Part shown: in pieces, positions 41,309-53,105 of the stretch
How the letters are laid out: every line of letters begins with the position of its first letter
How positions within the stretch are numbered: position 1 is the stretch's first letter
Assembly (NCBI GenBank): GCA_964036045.1
Contig: OZ038387.1
Coordinates: 57,692,427-57,756,426 of the forward strand
Length of the DNA: 64,000 bases
Direction: 5' to 3'
Source: Eutreptiella sp. 'Long Island Sound 2002'
Taxonomy: Eukaryota; Euglenozoa; Euglenophyceae; Eutreptiales; Eutreptiaceae
Translations under genes and position numbers: made by a program
The notes under the pieces: generated by a model
What the model saw: only the letters and a program-made list of their open reading frames with translations
The model's database searches: none
Told to the model about the DNA's origin: nothing

Positions 41309-42464
41309 TAGTTCTCCGATCGACCACGCCACACGCACATGCCACTCCTCCCGCCCACAGCACCAACCCCAACCCCCTCAACCCCATGGGTTATCAGCAG
41401 TCTTACCAACGGCTGTTGACGCCCTGGACGGTCTCCTGTTGGCTTGGTGTCTGAGGCGCAACACAAATCATTTTAACATCCATCGCCGTGTGCCAAATGA
41501 TGGTCGACGTGTCCCATGAGGCCCACCATCAGCAGACTCAACGATGCAAAAGCAAAAAGGCAATGACAATCAGATGAAGAATGAGATATGACTTCCGTTA
41601 CTTGATGCCATGCTGCACGCTGCGCTCCACCTGGCGCGGCATACAGCGCTTCATGCTGCACTGGGTACTGAATTACTTTCCATGGTTCAGGATGGGCAAG
41701 CAGTCTCACCGGTCGTCACGTCATGTGCAGCCCCCTGCCCATCGCCTTGCTTCCCTTACAAACCATTGGTATCTCAAGCCACCTCTTCGTGGGCGTTGGG
41801 GGCATGCGCACAGCTGCTTGATGACTTCATCAGCCCAAACTTCTTCATGCCTCTGACAACAACCCGCAGCAGTCTTGCCCGATCACACCAAAAGCCTGGG
41901 TGTGCAGCCGGATAGCGCCGCACCGCAGTGCGCAGGCCGTTTGATTAGCACCACAGATGTTCGGGGCCCCCTGGCCCTGTGGTGCAATTCCCATATCAGT
42001 GGTGGAGAGCACCCTCCAAATCTGCATGGTCTGGGACCAAAAGTGAAGGCTGCGAGCGCTGGCTGTTGAGAGGGTGCCAGGGGGGTAGAAGCAGCATTTG
42101 GTAGCAATGGGACAACTGTGTCCCTCGCACCTACCAATGTGTGTTTCCCCATCATCTCCTGGCAAACAATGTTACAATCTCCCCCCGGTGTCCTAGATGG
42201 ACGCCGCTTTGTTGGGCATGCGACGTACCTGCCCTGGCCTATACCGTGCCAATCCTAACTATTTGCGGAATCCTAAGTTTTGCGTTGGGTGTTTCGAATT
42301 TTATTTAAGCAAAATTTTGCGGCAACACTTAAAACAGGGTAAAAAAAAAAATTGCGATTTTTTTCTGTGGAACCCATTTTTGCGGAGCGTATTGAGACAA
42401 AAGTTTTTTTTACTTTTGCTTTTTTTTTGCGGAACCCATTTTTGCAAAGGGCCTGGGGTACCTT

Positions 42465-42592
42465 GGACTCTGGGATTGCAGTCCAATCCTACACAGGCAT
42501 ACAAATGTTGATCATTTGGACTCTGGGATTGCAGTCCAATCCTACGCAGGCATACAAATGTGGATCAGTTGAACTCTGGGATTGCAGTCCAT
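42465..42592. repeat. 53-bp tandem array, three copies
   Basis: Copies start at 42,465, 42,518 and 42,571 with ggactctgggattgcagtcc. The unit has a 5-bp stem (ggact/agtcc). Confidence 0.9.
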
Positions 42593-42734
42593 AGCACAGA
42601 CAAGCACCAACAAGCAGGTGTTTCGGATGCTTCAACCTTACCAGTTTTCAATGAGCCAGTTCCAAATTTCGTCCATAATAGTGCCCCTGGCATATGCAAT
42701 GTGGAAACACCAATGGAATTTACAACATGCGGGT

Positions 42735-42920
42735 CTCCGGGTCTGCGAGAACTAGCCCCTTTATCTGCTTTGGGGCACACCAATATCCAAAATCAAATAA
42801 CCATGGACCCCAGCCGCACAGAACTAGCCCCATTATCTGCTTTGGGGCACAGCAACACCAAAATGCAAGTATCCGGGTCTGCGAGAACTAGCCCCTTTAT
42901 CTGCCTTGGGGCACACCAAT
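42735..42920. repeat. About 66-bp tandem array, three copies
   Basis: The phrase gaactagccccttta with ctgctttggggcaca recurs three times with small changes. Confidence 0.85.
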
Positions 42921-43278
42921 ATCCAAATTCAAATATGTCCAACGTGCTCACACAATACCTGACGCTCGTGGGTACCCTGCTTCATAATACATTCTCTGAC
43001 AGCACAGCAAGGAGCAGAATGGGGTCTGAGAAACAGAAGGGTGGGGGGGGTGGGGCAACAAGCAGTGGGGCAAACACAGCATCCGTCCCGCAATTGTGGT
43101 ATTTCTGCAAAGGGGGGCAGGGGCAAAAAAAAATTTGCGATTTTTTTTTGCGGAACCCATTTTTGCAAAGGGCACAAAGCCAAAAATTAATATTTTTTTG
43201 CGTTTTTTTTTTGCGGCAAAACAACACGTTGGACCGGGAATTAATTATTTCCGCAAATAGTTAGGATTGGCACGGTAT

Positions 43279-45721
43279 GGTCCTGCTCCGGGTACACCTA
43301 CCTGATTTCCCTTTTACAGCGTTCTTGCACTTCAGTCGCTTTGAGATATTTTTTTCTTGTAACATTCATCTTCATAGTGTTTTCTGTTCCTGTAGAACCC
43401 CCAGGTGATTGCGAACCGAAAGTGGTCGGGCATAGCTTCTTTCTCACCTTTCTCGCTGGTGGGCACTTTCCCTTTCATAAACTTGCACCCGGCGTAAAGC
43501 TTTTTCTTTTTGGTCATGAGACTGACTATACATGAGGGTGCATTGCTGTATTAGGTGGAGTCATCGATTTCCTCCTTGTCCTTGTCATTATCCAAGTCTT
43601 GGCAGATTGGTTCTCCAAAAGTCACGTTGCGCACTGCAAAAATTGTACATTTCACACTATGCACTCTATACACTGCACTTTGTGTATCTTGTACACTGCA
43701 CAATGTGCACTTTGCATATTGCACACCACATAGCCTACAAATTGTGCCCCCTACACAGAACACACAACACGCTCTGCACACTGCAAATAACACAATGCAC
43801 GCACTACAGAGTGCAAACTGCACTTTGTACACTACAAAATTCTGCACACTACATCTTGGGCAGGTCTGGAGGGAAAACCCCCTCATTGTTTGAGTAAGGC
43901 TGGGCTGTCCAAAGTAGATTGACGTCGGGGTTGGGTAATGGGGAACGTGATTCCCTGATGTGATCTGTGGTCTGTGGTTGTTGATGCGGCAATGTTGTAA
44001 AACGCCTCGCGCAGGGGGGGGGGGGATCACCATCTCACTCGTCATTCCATGCCAGCAGCCATTTTGAACGTAATTCTTTCTGTGCCTTCCGTAAATTGTA
44101 TTGAAATTCTAACTTCAATCACCCATTTTGTGTTTGCACTGCTTTTTTTGGCTGGTTCTTCGCTGTCACTCTGCCTTTGCCAAGGAGTGGCTTTGGACAC
44201 CAAACTGAAGTTGTGCTGTTGCACAATGCAATCCTGGAGCAAAATGGTTTGCTAAAACCTGCTTATCACAGTTGTGTGTTTTGCTTAATTTCAGGAATTG
44301 CTGTGTTCACTGGTGCAGCACAAATGGCAATTTGCAAACTACGTGCCCTCATTGACATGTAGCCACATCTGCTGTTGCGCAACTCAAGGTCACAGAGTGC
44401 GTGCAGCAAATGATGCCCTTGACAGGTTAGAAAGAGGTCAGTATCACCAACAGCGGTCACTATCCAATGCATTAGCACCTGCCACAGCCAAACCACAGCA
44501 CCCAATCCCACCTTCAGGCAATTCATTACTATCAACAAAATCCAGTATCCCCATGACCATCTTCGTGCTTCACCACGTGGATTGGGGCTCTTGGTCTCAG
44601 GTAGCACCCTGCCAATCTGCATGATGCCAATCCCTGCTGCCCCAACCCCGTCTATGCAGCCATCACTCTCCTTCCTATGACGACTGGCCCTACTCCTGCC
44701 CGTACCCCAGTCCATATATGCACGTCTGCTGCTGTTGGTGCCTCAACCCTGAACATCGTTCCTGGGTGCCCTGTTTCTGGGCAGTCCCCTGCCCCGGTCC
44801 CTGAGCACACCCCCCTCTGCCCACATGTGCCTCTGAATCTATTGCTGCCTCGACCCCCCTCCCTCTCATCGGTTGTCCAATGCCTGGAAAACGGAGTGAT
44901 CACACAGGCCGCACCACGTGTAACACAACATGTCACACATGCAAAGCAGCCACATTTTGACCCGTACAGATGGGGCATGTTCAGTGGGTACCATGTCGAG
45001 CTAAAGTGGAAAACTTCGCAGGAAATCCCACGTCAGATTGTACATTGCGCAGCCCAGCCCAATACCGAGAGCTGATTCAGTATCACTGAAAAAAGGAAAT
45101 ACCAAATGCACAAAATGGTACAAGCCACAACAAGACACAACGACCTGCAACAACCTACTACAACCCGCAACAACGCACAGCAACCTACAACAGCCTACAA
45201 CAACAAATCGCAAACTTCCCGAATACCAACAAAATTCGTGAGGTAAATTTCTCAGCAAATCTGAGATACAGAATTTCCCAAGTGAATACCGCACCGGCAG
45301 ACCCGCCTCCTCGTGAAGATATTAAACGGCATTGCTGACTGGCAGCGTGAAGCAGTAAACATGAGAGACGAAGTGGTAGTGCAATGGTCTGGATTGCCGT
45401 GTGGTGCTGCGCTGATCAGTTGTTGGGTGCCAGAATATGGTGCGGCAATATGGACATTGGTGACTTTCTCATGACATCATATCCAAAAAAAAATCAGGGC
45501 GAAGCATTTGAGTGCAGGCGCCATTGCAACACTTGACATAATGCGCCTCACAGTAACAGTGCGTGGCATTGCCTCCTTTTGCAGATCATACAATCCTAGC
45601 AATGCGCCGATTACAGGCACCATTCCGCCTTTGGATGAGCCAGTTCTCATGGCATTTGTTTGTATAGGAGACAGGCTCTACTACAAGGGGCTTCTTGCTG
45701 TGATGACACACGCCTCAGGCC
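43279..45721. other. Intergenic DNA without a recognised gene
   Basis: 43,620-43,850 is a quasi-periodic stretch of TGCACACT-like words, and 45,110-45,225 is a CTACAACAAC-like stretch. One plus-strand exon-like piece (44,295-44,362, after a good acceptor, ending TAG) has no partner I can find. Confidence 0.5.
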
Positions 45722-45909
45722 CAGGGATGTATTAGAAGAGAGGGGGGAAGACCGAAAAGTTTGTGTACCAAAAATGGCCCGACAAGATTTCCTCAATGGT
45801 ACATTTCGTTTTTCCCACTGTGTTCACTTTGGTCTGGAGGGGGGGGGGGTCCAGGGGGGGGGGTACCCCCCCTCCTCCTTTGGTGAACGGCCATTCTAAT
45901 ACTTTCCTG
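45722..45909. mobile_element. hAT-like nonautonomous element, 188 bp
   Basis: Starts cagggatgtattagaa and ends ttctaatactttcctg. The flanks are ctcaggcc (45,714-45,721) and ctcagacc (45,910-45,917), an 8-bp duplication with one mismatch. It has the same ends as the element at 13,745. The interior is mostly G and C runs. Confidence 0.78.
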
Positions 45910-46733
45910 CTCAGACCCCCATGTCCCTGCAGGACAAACCAGGACACTGCTCTCCATCTGCAACGGACGGATCATGGTCCTGCACCAGCCCACCCCACCT
46001 CAGCCCGATGACGCAATAATGCTACGAGATGGCACCGAAATCAGAAAACACGGAGTAAAACACGGACCCATAAATCAGCGGGGTCGTAGTGGTTACATAG
46101 TGCAGCCCTCGCTGTTGGGAAGGGCCGCGGGGACTGCACTACTCTACTGCCTGACGTTCGCAGATCGTGCTGGGCCCTGTCTTGCGCACCAGCCGTCCAC
46201 TTAAGTCAGCGGACGCTGAGACACCCTTCTGATGGTGACAACGGGCCTCCGAAGGTCAGGTGTGGACCCGCCACTGTGCTCCAGCCGCGCCTGCCTTCAC
46301 ACGGCCATCATCGCCATCTCAGTACATTGCGTGTTCGACTGGCCAGCAAATGTTCCATTGGCCCATGGTTCCCCTCCTGTTCATCCCTGGTTCGGGCTAG
46401 AGACAAGGATTGACAACGGGGTGGGTAGGGGGAGGGGGCGCCATAAAGGCAAAAGGCGGGGGTCTGCTGACATTCATTGCATTGTTGGCCCTCAAAAGGG
46501 ATTCAGCGCCTCACCAAAATTGGTGTTTGGTCGCACGGCTAATCAAAATCTCTTCGGGACCTTGTCTCCCCCGATTCATCACGGGCTCCAGAGCACCCAT
46601 CGCTCACCCCCACTCAATATCACTTTGCTCCCTCAGGTCTGCCCCGGACATTCAAGAGCACACCAGACCACACCAGACTGCACCAGACCAAACCCAATGC
46701 TACTTCGTCCAGGGCGCCAGCAACTGTTGGTCT

Positions 46734-46991
46734 CTAATGCTTACGCTTCTTCTTCGTTCGATCTTTCTCTTTCTTCACCTTCTTTTTGCCCTTCTTTTTG
46801 CGCTTCTTCTTTTTCCGCTCTTCCTCAGAGCTACTAGATGATGAGGATGAGGATGAGGATGAGGATGAGGACGAGGACGAGGAAGAGGAGGACGATGACG
46901 AGGAAGAGGAGGAGGAGGAGGACAACGAAGACGTCTCATCTTCGTCGTCATCTTCGTCTCGCTGTCGTTTGCGATGCAACTCATCATAGCC
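46734..46991 (-). CDS. Gene 2, last exon: acidic, Ser-rich and Lys-rich tail
   Basis: Acceptor tgccttcag, stop TAG at 46,734-46,736. It encodes GYDELHRKRQRDEDDDEDE, a long Ser run written by a TCC/TCA microsatellite, and a lysine-rich end (KKKRKKKGKKK to KKKRKH). Such tails are common in nuclear or nucleolar RNA-processing proteins. I cannot name the family. Confidence 0.75.
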   Translation of the reverse strand, partial: GYDELHRKRQRDEDDDEDETSSLSSSSSSSSSSSSSSSSSSSSSSSSSSSSSSSSEEERKKKKRKKKGKKKVKKEKDRTKKKRKH

Positions 46992-47153
46992 CTGAAGGCA
47001 AAGCAACAAAATCAGAGGCGTCAAGTGTGCACTTGTTGGGAGGAGCTGGCCGATGCCCAGGAATATCATGGGCCTCGTCATGTCGAGCACATGGCGAACG
47101 CAACAAGGAACGTGTGAAACGTGTCACCGGATGGCGATAGTCGCTTGCCTTAC

Positions 47154-47198
47154 CATTTCATCATTTTGCCATATAATCTGTCGGAGAATTTCCTCCAT
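47154..47198 (-). CDS. Gene 2, internal exon MEEILRQIIWQNDEM
   Basis: A 45-base exon between acceptor tgcatgtag and donor ATG|gtaagg, in phase 0 on both sides. It encodes MEEILRQIIWQNDEM. Confidence 0.75.
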
Positions 47199-47341
47199 CT
47201 ACATGCACCAAGCGGACTGCTCTCTTGGTGCAGAAAGACCGCACAAAATCTGATGACCATCGGGGACACCCACCGGAAAAGATGGACTACAGCCTGTGCT
47301 GTGTGGTCGTTAATGGCTACCATGCCAAAGAAACAGCAGAC

Positions 47342-47418
47342 CTGGGGTTTCCCCTGATGAGGATGTCGCTTGACCCATGCGACATCTGGCGCATCTGGTG
47401 GTTTTGGGGCGGGCACTG
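47342..47418 (-). CDS. Gene 2, internal exon PAPKPPDAPDVAWVKRHPHQ
   Basis: Acceptor agaaaacag, donor CCCCAG|gtctgc. It encodes VPAPKPPDAPDVAWVKRHPH and QGKPQ, ending in phase 0 as the next exon requires. Upstream exons should lie to the right; none was identified with confidence. Confidence 0.7.
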
Positions 47419-49724
47419 CTGTTTTCTTTACTCGTGTGGCTTACTTGGGCGTGGTTGTGGTGTTGGATAGTACCCGAGGTGCAGGACTGGGCATGTTGCC
47501 GGGGCCGTGAAAGACAAAAAAATGCGCTTGAGCGAGCAAGCTCCATGTAGGGCGCACTTATGCTGTCCATCGTGCGAGCACTACCCACTGCATTGACAGA
47601 TATCCACGCAGCAAACAAGACACATCGCCGTCGCGTGTTGCCATTTGTTGCGTTACCGTGACAAACTCGCAGAGACTTCCGGTGGGGACACTCCAAACAA
47701 AGGGGGGCATGACTTGCGCATTGTTGTACGCTCTGTCTTCTCATTTCTGCTTGTCTGTGCTGTCTTTGTTGAAAATGCATGTAAAGTCCGTTATGTCATT
47801 GCAGGGCCGCGGCATTTCGCTCAGGGAACCGAAGACTCCAGTCAAGGGGTGTTGGGACATGCTATGGCGCCAATCCCAGCGGAACCCCAGCTTTTGCCGT
47901 GGTCAATTTCAAATATGCCTGTGTGTAATTTTGCAAAGTCCCCCAAAAATGCTGAAAATTATCTAATTTTTGCGAATAACTTTTGCGAGATTCATTTTTG
48001 CGAAGCAGTTTGTGCCTCGCTGGCAAATTATTTTTTGCGCTTTTCCTTTGGTGTTTGGCTTGCGTTTTTCGGTTTTGTTTTGCTTCAATGTTGTGGGATG
48101 CCATTTTGCTAATTCTGATAGGAATTTTGCGTGGCTTGAACCCTGTGATTGCATTTCATACCTGGACAGGCACAGGCAAAACGCGTGAGAAAACGTGGAT
48201 CCGTCGGATTCCGGGATCCATAACACAGAAAGCCAGACTGAAACGAAGGTTGGTGGATGTTTCATGGGCGCTCTTTTAAAGTGTGACGCTCCACGCGCCC
48301 CACCTGTGCTTCTTAACGCCATTGCACCATTGCCTCTCTGTGCCCGAATGCTGAACGGTGCAGCGGCGGTCAGCCCCTCCAGACCTAATCGCCAGGATCT
48401 TGGGGGGGGGGCGGGGCTGTTTCGCTCTACAAATGGAGGTCATGCAGGGTTTCCGAGGGAGCCCGTCTGCCATTGGTGTTCTTTACTTCCATCCTGGTAG
48501 TTGCCAAAGTGGTCGTTGTTGCAATGTGAAGGGACACAAGGCAACGGGATAGGGGCTGTCTGCCGTCCGGTGAAAATCCTATTTGGTTTTTGCACAGTAC
48601 TTTTTGCGAAATGCATTGCGAAGAGAATGCAGTGGAAAGGCGTTGTAAGTATTGCGTACTGTTGACCCTCTGTGCAGTGATTATTAATCAGTTTCGCAAA
48701 TATCATTCGGATAGGCACGGTCTGTACCACACGTAATTGTGGGTAGCAGTAGCCACCCCGTACAACTGGATACGTGTCGAAGGCACCGAAACAATCCAGT
48801 GCCACTAAAAACGTTCCAAAACCCCCGTTTTTTACTGGACGAGAGCGAAGGGAGGTACCATCCGGATGGTAGGGGGTCCTGGGTCTGGGCCAGGGCGAGG
48901 GAGGGTCGGTCCAGCCGCCCCCCCCCCCCCCCGCGTTTAGAATGAAAATTAGACCAGGGCCCCCGCCCCATTTTGGAATTTCACAATAGCCACCCCCGGC
49001 ATCTGGTTCGCATTGTATGAGAAATATCACGATGACCGCTCAGGCTGAGGCTGACGAGCGACTGCAGCCGTCCTCAAGACTTCTTGTTGCAACAAAGTTG
49101 AGCGAGGTGTGGGACAGGCTATTCCGTTTCCGGTGGAGGCTCATTGGGGCTCAGGAGGGTTTAGTAAAGGTTGGTTGACAACGTACCTCCTCCCCGGGGG
49201 GTAACGCCCGCACAGGCTCGCGGTTCAGATGCGGCCGTTTGAGCATTTTACTACGAGACGGGCGGCTCAAATATACTCTTGCATTTTTGCACTGCACAAT
49301 AAAGGACCATGATACGGCCACAAAAGCGGTGGATCCAGGGCGGAAACACAACACCGCACCACGCACCGTTACTGCACAACGCACAACGGTGAAGGTGGCG
49401 CACTGGCGGAATCCAACGTGCGGATTATAAGGTGCGGTATCTGCAGTGCGCACTGCAGTGAGGTGTCCCATGCGGTGTGTGTTGTGGAATGCAGCGTTTG
49501 GTGCATCGCGTGGTGTGCTGTATGGTGTGGTGCGCGTGGTGCACAGGTTCCCTCCTCCGCAGCCCCCTACTCTCGCTCTGGGTCTGGCAGCTGGAGCGGC
49601 CCTTGCCGCTTTCTTTTTGCCCACCGCCTCCGCCTGCCTATCTGCTCTGGGGATGCTCTGACTGGCCCTGTTTCCCTCGTCGCTACCGAAGTCTGTACGG
49701 ACGCCTGCCTCTTAATCCCCGCCC

Positions 49725-49763
<39 letters not shown>

Positions 49764-49815
49764 GTGACGCCCATTCATTTCTTCCAAAGCAATAGCGTTC
49801 GCTATGATACATCAC

Positions 49816-49856
<41 letters not shown>

Positions 49857-49862
49857 TGTGTG
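49816..49862. repeat. (CT)n-(GT)n compound microsatellite
   Basis: About 12 CT units followed directly by about 12 GT units. Confidence 0.95.
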
Positions 49863-51809
49863 GATTGGTGATGTGCTGTGCACACAAGATACACTGTGTA
49901 ATAATAAACAATCATTAAAAAGGCTGAAAAGCAGAAAAGACGTCCCGCACACAGGATGCTAAGCTGTACACACCAGCACACAACACGACACTCTCGACAA
50001 AGAGACAGCCCCTGACGCACAGACACAGCCCCTGACGCACAGAACGCACAGCGCGTACCGCACGAAACAACCACAGAACAAGCAGAGCACACGGCAACAG
50101 CGCGTGACGCGGCGCATAGGGAAGTGCACGCCAGACCATCCTGGTTCACACCTCATAAGACCAATGCCCGATCTGCAGGCACTTTTGGCACTGCTGAGTT
50201 CCGGCCGCCACCTTCTGCTCCCTGCGGACAATGGCATTCACTCAGCACCTTTGGAACTTCCACCTTCACCCAAAGCCCGTCACTCGCCGTCAGCCCTTTC
50301 CCGTAATGCCACACAATAATCAAATCAACGTGAACTCCAGGGAACGGCACGGGTATCTGTTCCCCTCCTTTTGGTCCGCAAATGTTGGTCCACCGGCGTC
50401 AAAAACAGTTGGAGGGAATCATCTGCTTCGTTCCTTGCGACAGCTCCTGATCATGTCTGAGGCAAGCAGTCTTGGCTCCAATTTGTGATGGCGCAAAATC
50501 CAGATTGGTGATCGATGGGGAGGTGCAGACGAAGGACTGCCGGCAGGGCTCCCTGCAGCTTGACTCGGTGTTGATGTACCTCCACCTTTGAGCCTCGATT
50601 CAATGCCGGCCCTTGTGGCGACATACTGATATTGAGGAACTCATTGGAAAAACCCTCAGAGTTCTTTCATTCCTCATCGGTTGATCGGTTGATCATTGAT
50701 ATCTTAAATACAAGGCGTCGTCCTTCGTTGTTTTCCTCACTGACTCCTAATTTAGTGTTCAATCAACCTCGTGGCATGATGGAGGGAACACTGCACCGAA
50801 AAACTGCAGTTCACCGTGTAAACCCTGCACCCCCTCCCCTACTGGGTCAACCCCCCCACCTCCCGGTTGTCCGCCCCCTGCCCTTGAGACCACGGATATT
50901 CCCGAGTTTGGTCTTTGGGGCTCCCCATTGGAGCCGTTTAATTGGGTTTTTTTTGGGGGGGGGGTCCAGCCAGGGGGGCTGCAATGACCACGCGCCCCCG
51001 ATGAAAGAATCCCCCCTCCCCGCGACACACATACCACCATGCGCTCACATCCGTGTCATCTCAGAATTTTGGCCGCCGGAAAAGTGTGCTCAGAAGCGGC
51101 AGTCAGAAGGTCAGATGGGGTCGCTGTGCGTAGACAAGGCTATGCTTGCACAACGAAGGGGCATGCTTATGCCCTGATTGCACTACTCTGCCCTGCACTG
51201 CGAAAGAATTATCCCGTCGCCATTCATCCCGCCACCCAAAAACCATCTGATGCCCATCAGCCTGCCTGCCCCAACTGTGGGCTACCCGGCCGGCATACTG
51301 GAACGTAGGCTGCATGGCCCCAAGGGACAAGGGTATGTGCTGCTGTCTAATCCCCAGAACAATTGCGGGCCACACAAATTTGCAGGCAATCACATGCAGA
51401 AGGGGGCCTATTAACGGGTGCTGGCCCCACGACAATGTGGGCAGATGCGAAGGTTCGGATCCAATCACTGGGCAATGCTACATACCCTCTGGAGAAAAAA
51501 ACAGGGGGGGGGGGGCAACTGCATTCAGCCGAACAGCACACAGAACAGCACACATGAACAATCAAACCCCAAACCTCAAAATAGGGGCCTTTTCAGTACT
51601 GTTCAAATACATATCTCGTTTTGCAGCTTGTTTCAGTTGCCAACTAGAAAAGGCTTGCCCATCATCATCGCCTTGCCCAGCAGCCGCCTGAACAGACACG
51701 TGGCGCACAACAGGGCAGGAGGTAAGGGCAGGCAAGCACCAAAGGGACTCAGGGTTATGAAGAGGGGGTCTAACACCGCGTTATTTACATACATACTACA
51801 CCCCTTAAA

Positions 51810-51810
<1 letters not shown>

Positions 51811-51873
<63 letters not shown>
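51811..51873. repeat. (CT)n microsatellite
   Basis: About 30 CT units with one early interruption (cg). Confidence 0.95.
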
Positions 51874-51876
<3 letters not shown>

Positions 51877-52122
51877 GTCTCTTTCCTCTCTCGGGGACGG
51901 TAAGACTTATGTCAACACGAAGGGTTTTCAAGGGTCGGTGCCATTGTTGCCTCATTTGTGCCCACTGAGCGTCCCGTTGGGAGGGGTATGTGGGGTACAT
52001 TCGGAAAGCGCTACTTGGAACACCCCAGGTCTGCATGCTGTACTGACGATATGTTTGAGATTTTCGTCTGTTTTGGACGGTGCCTGTGTTGCTTGCTGGC
52101 TCTTTTTGTCAACGACAACGTG

Positions 52123-52497
52123 CAATGTTTTCACGGTGCTCACCCCAGTGCACCAACATATCATTTCGATGCTGAAAAAAGGGGACGGAAATTTGTGCAT
52201 TTTGATGTGCTGAATTCAAATATGCAAGATTTCAGGCTCAACAAGATGATATGTTAGAGAATTTGCCAATTTACATCAAGAAGGTCACATGTTACTCTGT
52301 GTCTGTGATGGCTCTCAGTAGTGTGGCAGTAGACCTTGGGGCACTAAAACGGGGAAACTCCCAAACATACCGTCTCGTTGAGCCCAATATCTTGCATTTT
52401 TGAATTCAGCTCATTGAAATGCACAAATTTCCATTCCCCTTTTTTCAGCATCGAAACGTTACGTTGGAGCACCGGGCCAAGCACTGTGAAAACCCTG
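52123..52497. mobile_element. Foldback element with arms of about 125 bp
   Basis: The left arm runs from caatgttttcacggtgct through gatgctgaaaaaaggggac and gtgctgaattcaaa to aggctcaac. The right arm (about 52,376-52,497) is its reverse complement with scattered changes, ending actgtgaaaaccctg. The spacer is about 125 bases. No coding, and no clear target duplication. Confidence 0.75.
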
Positions 52498-52804
52498 TAC
52501 ATAGTGCAGACCCTGAAAACCCTGCATACTGTGAAACACCCAAAAGTTCAGCTCCGGTACTCAAAAATATGGTCTCCTACCCATGACCCATACCTCTCCA
52601 AAACGGCCTTTTCTTGCAAATTTCAAAAAGTATTACCCCCCCCCCCAAGGGAACGAAATTTTAGCGCATCGGACCAAAAGTTTAGCAAAACCAGGAAAAG
52701 TGCCAAACCCCTCCGCGTTGGCATAAACCGAATGTACCTGAGAGATATATAATCAGAGACTTGAGCATGCTTTCGCATCAAACGTTGGATTTGAAGATGG
52801 GGGG

Positions 52805-53105
52805 CTTTGAATGGGTGGCATTGCACGGCTGGGGCATTGCATGGCTGGAGCATTGAGGAGGTGCGGCATTGAATGAGCAGAGCGTGCTGGGGCATTGAAT
52901 GGTTGGAGTGTGTGGGGCGTTGAGGGGGTGGGGCATTGAGTGGATGCAGCATCATTAAATACCCCACCCACTTAATGCCCCATCCACTCAATGCCCGTGG
53001 ATGCCCCGCTCATTCACTGCCACAGCAATTCAATGCCGCAGTCACGCGATGATCCAGCCATTCCATGCTTCAGCCATTCAAGGCAACTCAATTCAATACT
53101 CTACC
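52805..53105. repeat. Inverted pair of short-repeat arrays (large hairpin)
   Basis: The left half repeats words like ggggcattgaatgg; the right half repeats the reverse complement (ccattcaatgcccc-like). Next to the centre, gggcattgagtgga (52,931-52,944) faces tccactcaatgccc (52,983-52,996), a perfect 14-bp stem. Confidence 0.75.

Larger units (their letters stand above)
42244..43275. mobile_element. 1.03-kb inverted-repeat element with internal tandem repeats
   Basis: Perfect terminal inverted repeats of about 27-30 bases: ccgtgccaatcctaactatt at the left with its reverse complement at the right, with TA on each outer side. Inside are AT-rich words (tttgcggaacccatttttgc, three times in one orientation), a 53-bp tandem array (42,465-42,592) and a 66-bp array (42,735-42,920). 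No gene. Confidence 0.85.
47419..52122. other. Region without a recognised complete gene
   Basis: It must contain upstream exons of gene 2 but I could not place them. It holds AT-rich text with tttttgcgaa words (47,930-48,720), a TG microsatellite (49,731-49,755), adjoining CT and GT microsatellites (49,816-49,862), G and C runs near 48,916, 50,950 and 51,507, and a CT microsatellite (51,811-51,873). Confidence 0.5.

Noticed and set aside
43620-43850. CRISPR-like or satellite array of TGCACACT words
   Set aside because: Words are irregular in spacing and sequence; there are no constant repeats with unique spacers.
44295-44362. Plus-strand terminal exon GIAVFTGAAQMAICKLRALI after tttcag
   Set aside because: A single short piece with no partner exon or recognised motif.
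47930-48720. Possible inverted-repeat element with tttttgcgaa words, like the one at 42,244
   Set aside because: The right end resembles the other element loosely, but I found no matching left end.
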